Shown one piece after another: positions 62,621-64,000 of a stretch of 64,000 bases of DNA. Both the position numbers and the translations under genes were made by a program. The DNA is from Labrys wisconsinensis (lineage in GTDB: Bacteria > Pseudomonadota > Alphaproteobacteria > Rhizobiales > Labraceae). The DNA lies in the NCBI RefSeq assembly GCF_030814995.1, contig NZ_JAUSVX010000001.1, forward strand, positions 496,001 to 560,000, read 5' to 3'. Below the pieces are notes generated by a model. That model did no database searches. It was not told the DNA's origin and saw only the letters and a list, made by a program, of their open reading frames with translations. How positions within the stretch are numbered: the stretch's first letter is position 1; every line of letters starts with the position of its first letter.

Positions 62621-63913
62621 ATGATCGGCCCCTCCCGTCACGACATTCTCGGCATCGGCTTCGGCCCCTCCAACCTGGCGCTGGCGATCGCCCTGGAGGA
62701 GGCCGGCCGCCCCCTGCGCGCGCTCTTCCTCGAGCGCCAGGAGCGCTTCGCCTGGCATGGCGACATGCTGCTGCCGGGCACCGACATGCAGATCGCCTTC
62801 GTCAAGGACCTGGCGACGCTGCGCGATCCGACCAGCCGGTTCAGCTTCCTGAACTACCTGCACGCGAAGGGCCGGCTGACCGCCTTCCTCAACTTGCGGA
62901 CCTTCAATCCGAGCCGCGTCGAGTTCAACGACTACCTCGCCTGGGCGGCGGAGCGTCTCGCCGACCGCGTCAGCTACGGCGAGACCGTCGAGGCGGTGGA
63001 GCCGATGGTCCGGGACGGCCGGATCAGCGCCTTCCAGGTGGTGTCGCGCCTCGGCGATGCCGGCCGGCGCGTGCGCAGCGCCCGCCACCTCGTGGTCGCC
63101 ACCGGCGGCCGGCCGCATGTCCCGGCGCCCTTCGCCTTCATCGGCGACCGGCGCCTCCTGCACGCCTCGCGCTATCTCGGCGGCATCGACGCCGCCCTCG
63201 GCGGCGTCACGGCGCCGCGCATCGCCGTGATCGGCGGCGGCCAGAGCGCGGCGGAGATCGCGGTGGATGCCGGCGAACGCTTCCCGCAGGCGCGGGTCGA
63301 CCTCGTCATCCGCGGCCATGCCCTGCGCCCCTCCGACGACAGCGCCTTCGCCAACGAGATCTTCGATCCCGAAACCGTCGACCTCGTCCACGGCCTCGAC
63401 CGCCAGCGCCGTGCCGATCTGCTCGGCCAGTTCCGCAACACCAACTATGCCGTGGTCGACGCCGACCTGATCGCCCGCTTCCACGCCATCCTCTACGACG
63501 AGCGGGTGCGGAGCGTCAGGCGCCATCGCCTGGTGCGGGACACCGAGACGATGGCGGCCGCCGCCCTCGGCGACGCCATCGTCCTGCGCCTGCGCGACCG
63601 CCTCGGCGGCACCGTCGAGGAAGCGCGCTACGACGCCGTGGTGCTGGCCACCGGCTATGACCGCAGCGGCCTGCCCGATCTTCTCGAGCCGCTGCGGCCG
63701 CATCTCCTCACCGGGGAGCTCGACCGCAGCTACCGCCTGCGGCTGCGCGCCGCCGACGCCACCGTCCATGTCCAGGGCTGGTCGGAGGCGACCCACGGTC
63801 TCGCCGACACGCTGCTCTCGCTGGTCGCGGTGCGGGCGGGCGAGATCGCCGCCGCCATCGCGGCCTTCGAGGCCGCGGCCGAGCGACCGCCGGCCCGAGC
63901 CGTCGGCGCATGA
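62621..63913 (+). CDS. L-ornithine N5-monooxygenase (SidA/PvdA/IucD family)
   Basis: A 430-residue flavoprotein that N-hydroxylates the side-chain amine of ornithine (or lysine) with NADPH and O2, the first step of hydroxamate siderophore synthesis. The FAD motif GIGFGPSNLALAIAL is at the N-terminus, the NADPH motif AVIGGGQSAAEIAVDAG is near residue 205, and the ATGYDRSGLPD closing motif is near 345. FVKDLATLRDPTSRFSFLNY favours ornithine over lysine. AAGGA precedes the ATG. Its stop overlaps the next start by 4 bp. Confidence 0.9.
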   Translation: MIGPSRHDILGIGFGPSNLALAIALEEAGRPLRALFLERQERFAWHGDMLLPGTDMQIAFVKDLATLRDPTSRFSFLNYLHAKGRLTAFLNLRTFNPSRVEFNDYLAWAAERLADRVSYGETVEAVEPMVRDGRISAFQVVSRLGDAGRRVRSARHLVVATGGRPHVPAPFAFIGDRRLLHASRYLGGIDAALGGVTAPRIAVIGGGQSAAEIAVDAGERFPQARVDLVIRGHALRPSDDSAFANEIFDPETVDLVHGLDRQRRADLLGQFRNTNYAVVDADLIARFHAILYDERVRSVRRHRLVRDTETMAAAALGDAIVLRLRDRLGGTVEEARYDAVVLATGYDRSGLPDLLEPLRPHLLTGELDRSYRLRLRAADATVHVQGWSEATHGLADTLLSLVAVRAGEIAAAIAAFEAAAERPPARAVGA

Positions 63914-64000
63914 GCGCGCTCGCCGAGTCCGCGGCGGCGGAGCTTGGAGATCCGCGCCTGCCGCGCCTCGTGCTGCGTCTGGCCGGCCCGGCGGTCGTCG
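63910..64000 (+). CDS. Start of a probable MATE-family exporter (truncated by window end)
   Basis: Only the first 30 codons are present. The ATG overlaps the hydroxylase stop (ATGA). The N-terminus, a short acidic tail then LPRLVLRLAGPAVV, resembles the first helix of MATE multidrug/siderophore exporters. Export of the siderophore would fit the operon, but the fragment is too short for a firm call. Confidence 0.5.
   Translation, partial: MSALAESAAAELGDPRLPRLVLRLAGPAVV

Overview
The window is GC-rich DNA from an alphaproteobacterium, very probably a Hyphomicrobiales (Rhizobiales) member. The evidence is gene content and order: a membrane-anchored CycM-type cytochrome c divergent from kdsB-pheA, a cobS-cobT block next to a J-domain gene, an intracellular PHB depolymerase, a large biotin-containing pyruvate carboxylase, and an inverted pair of the GC-rich palindromes common between genes in this order. 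Genus cannot be fixed from the sequence alone. No rRNA, tRNA, phage, transposase or CRISPR was seen.

Layout. 0.2-7.5 kb: glyoxylate reductase, an isolated dipeptide-type ABC ATPase (YejF-like) translationally coupled to a VapBC-like toxin-antitoxin pair, an isolated molybdate permease (ModB), PHB depolymerase and an ABC-2 exporter. 7.6-13.7 kb: a TIM-barrel isomerase, a carnitine-type beta-keto acid cleavage enzyme with its thioesterase, two unknown genes, cycM, kdsB and pheA. 13.7-25.4 kb: a catabolic island holding allophanate hydrolase, two overlapping isochorismatase-fold hydrolases (one with its catalytic triad lost), a complete sugar-type ABC importer, a flavin monooxygenase fused to a questin-oxidase-like domain, and a cytosine-deaminase-like amidohydrolase. 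It looks like a route from an imported nitrogen-rich or heterocyclic compound to ammonia and CO2. 25.4-26.9 kb: NudC and a HIT protein.

27-37.1 kb is an amine-oxidation island: two copper amine oxidases flank a polyamine-type ABC importer, with a DUF2182-like membrane protein and a LuxR-type regulator at the upstream end, all on the minus strand. A near-identical palindrome lies upstream of each of three transcription units and reads as the operator of this regulon.

37.3-58.2 kb is mostly housekeeping: pyruvate carboxylase, MgtC-like protein, LysR regulator, soluble hybrid kinase, AEC transporter, a large MscS-type channel whose signal peptide is interrupted by a 120-bp palindromic insertion, CAP-domain lipoprotein, acyl-CoA synthetase, acetyltransferase, Bax-inhibitor-1 protein, FtsX-like permease, CobT, CobS and the J-domain protein. 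58.5-64 kb is the start of a hydroxamate siderophore cluster: a compact MbtH-A-T-TE synthetase divergent from an acetyltransferase, an ornithine N-hydroxylase and the first codons of a probable MATE exporter that runs off the window.
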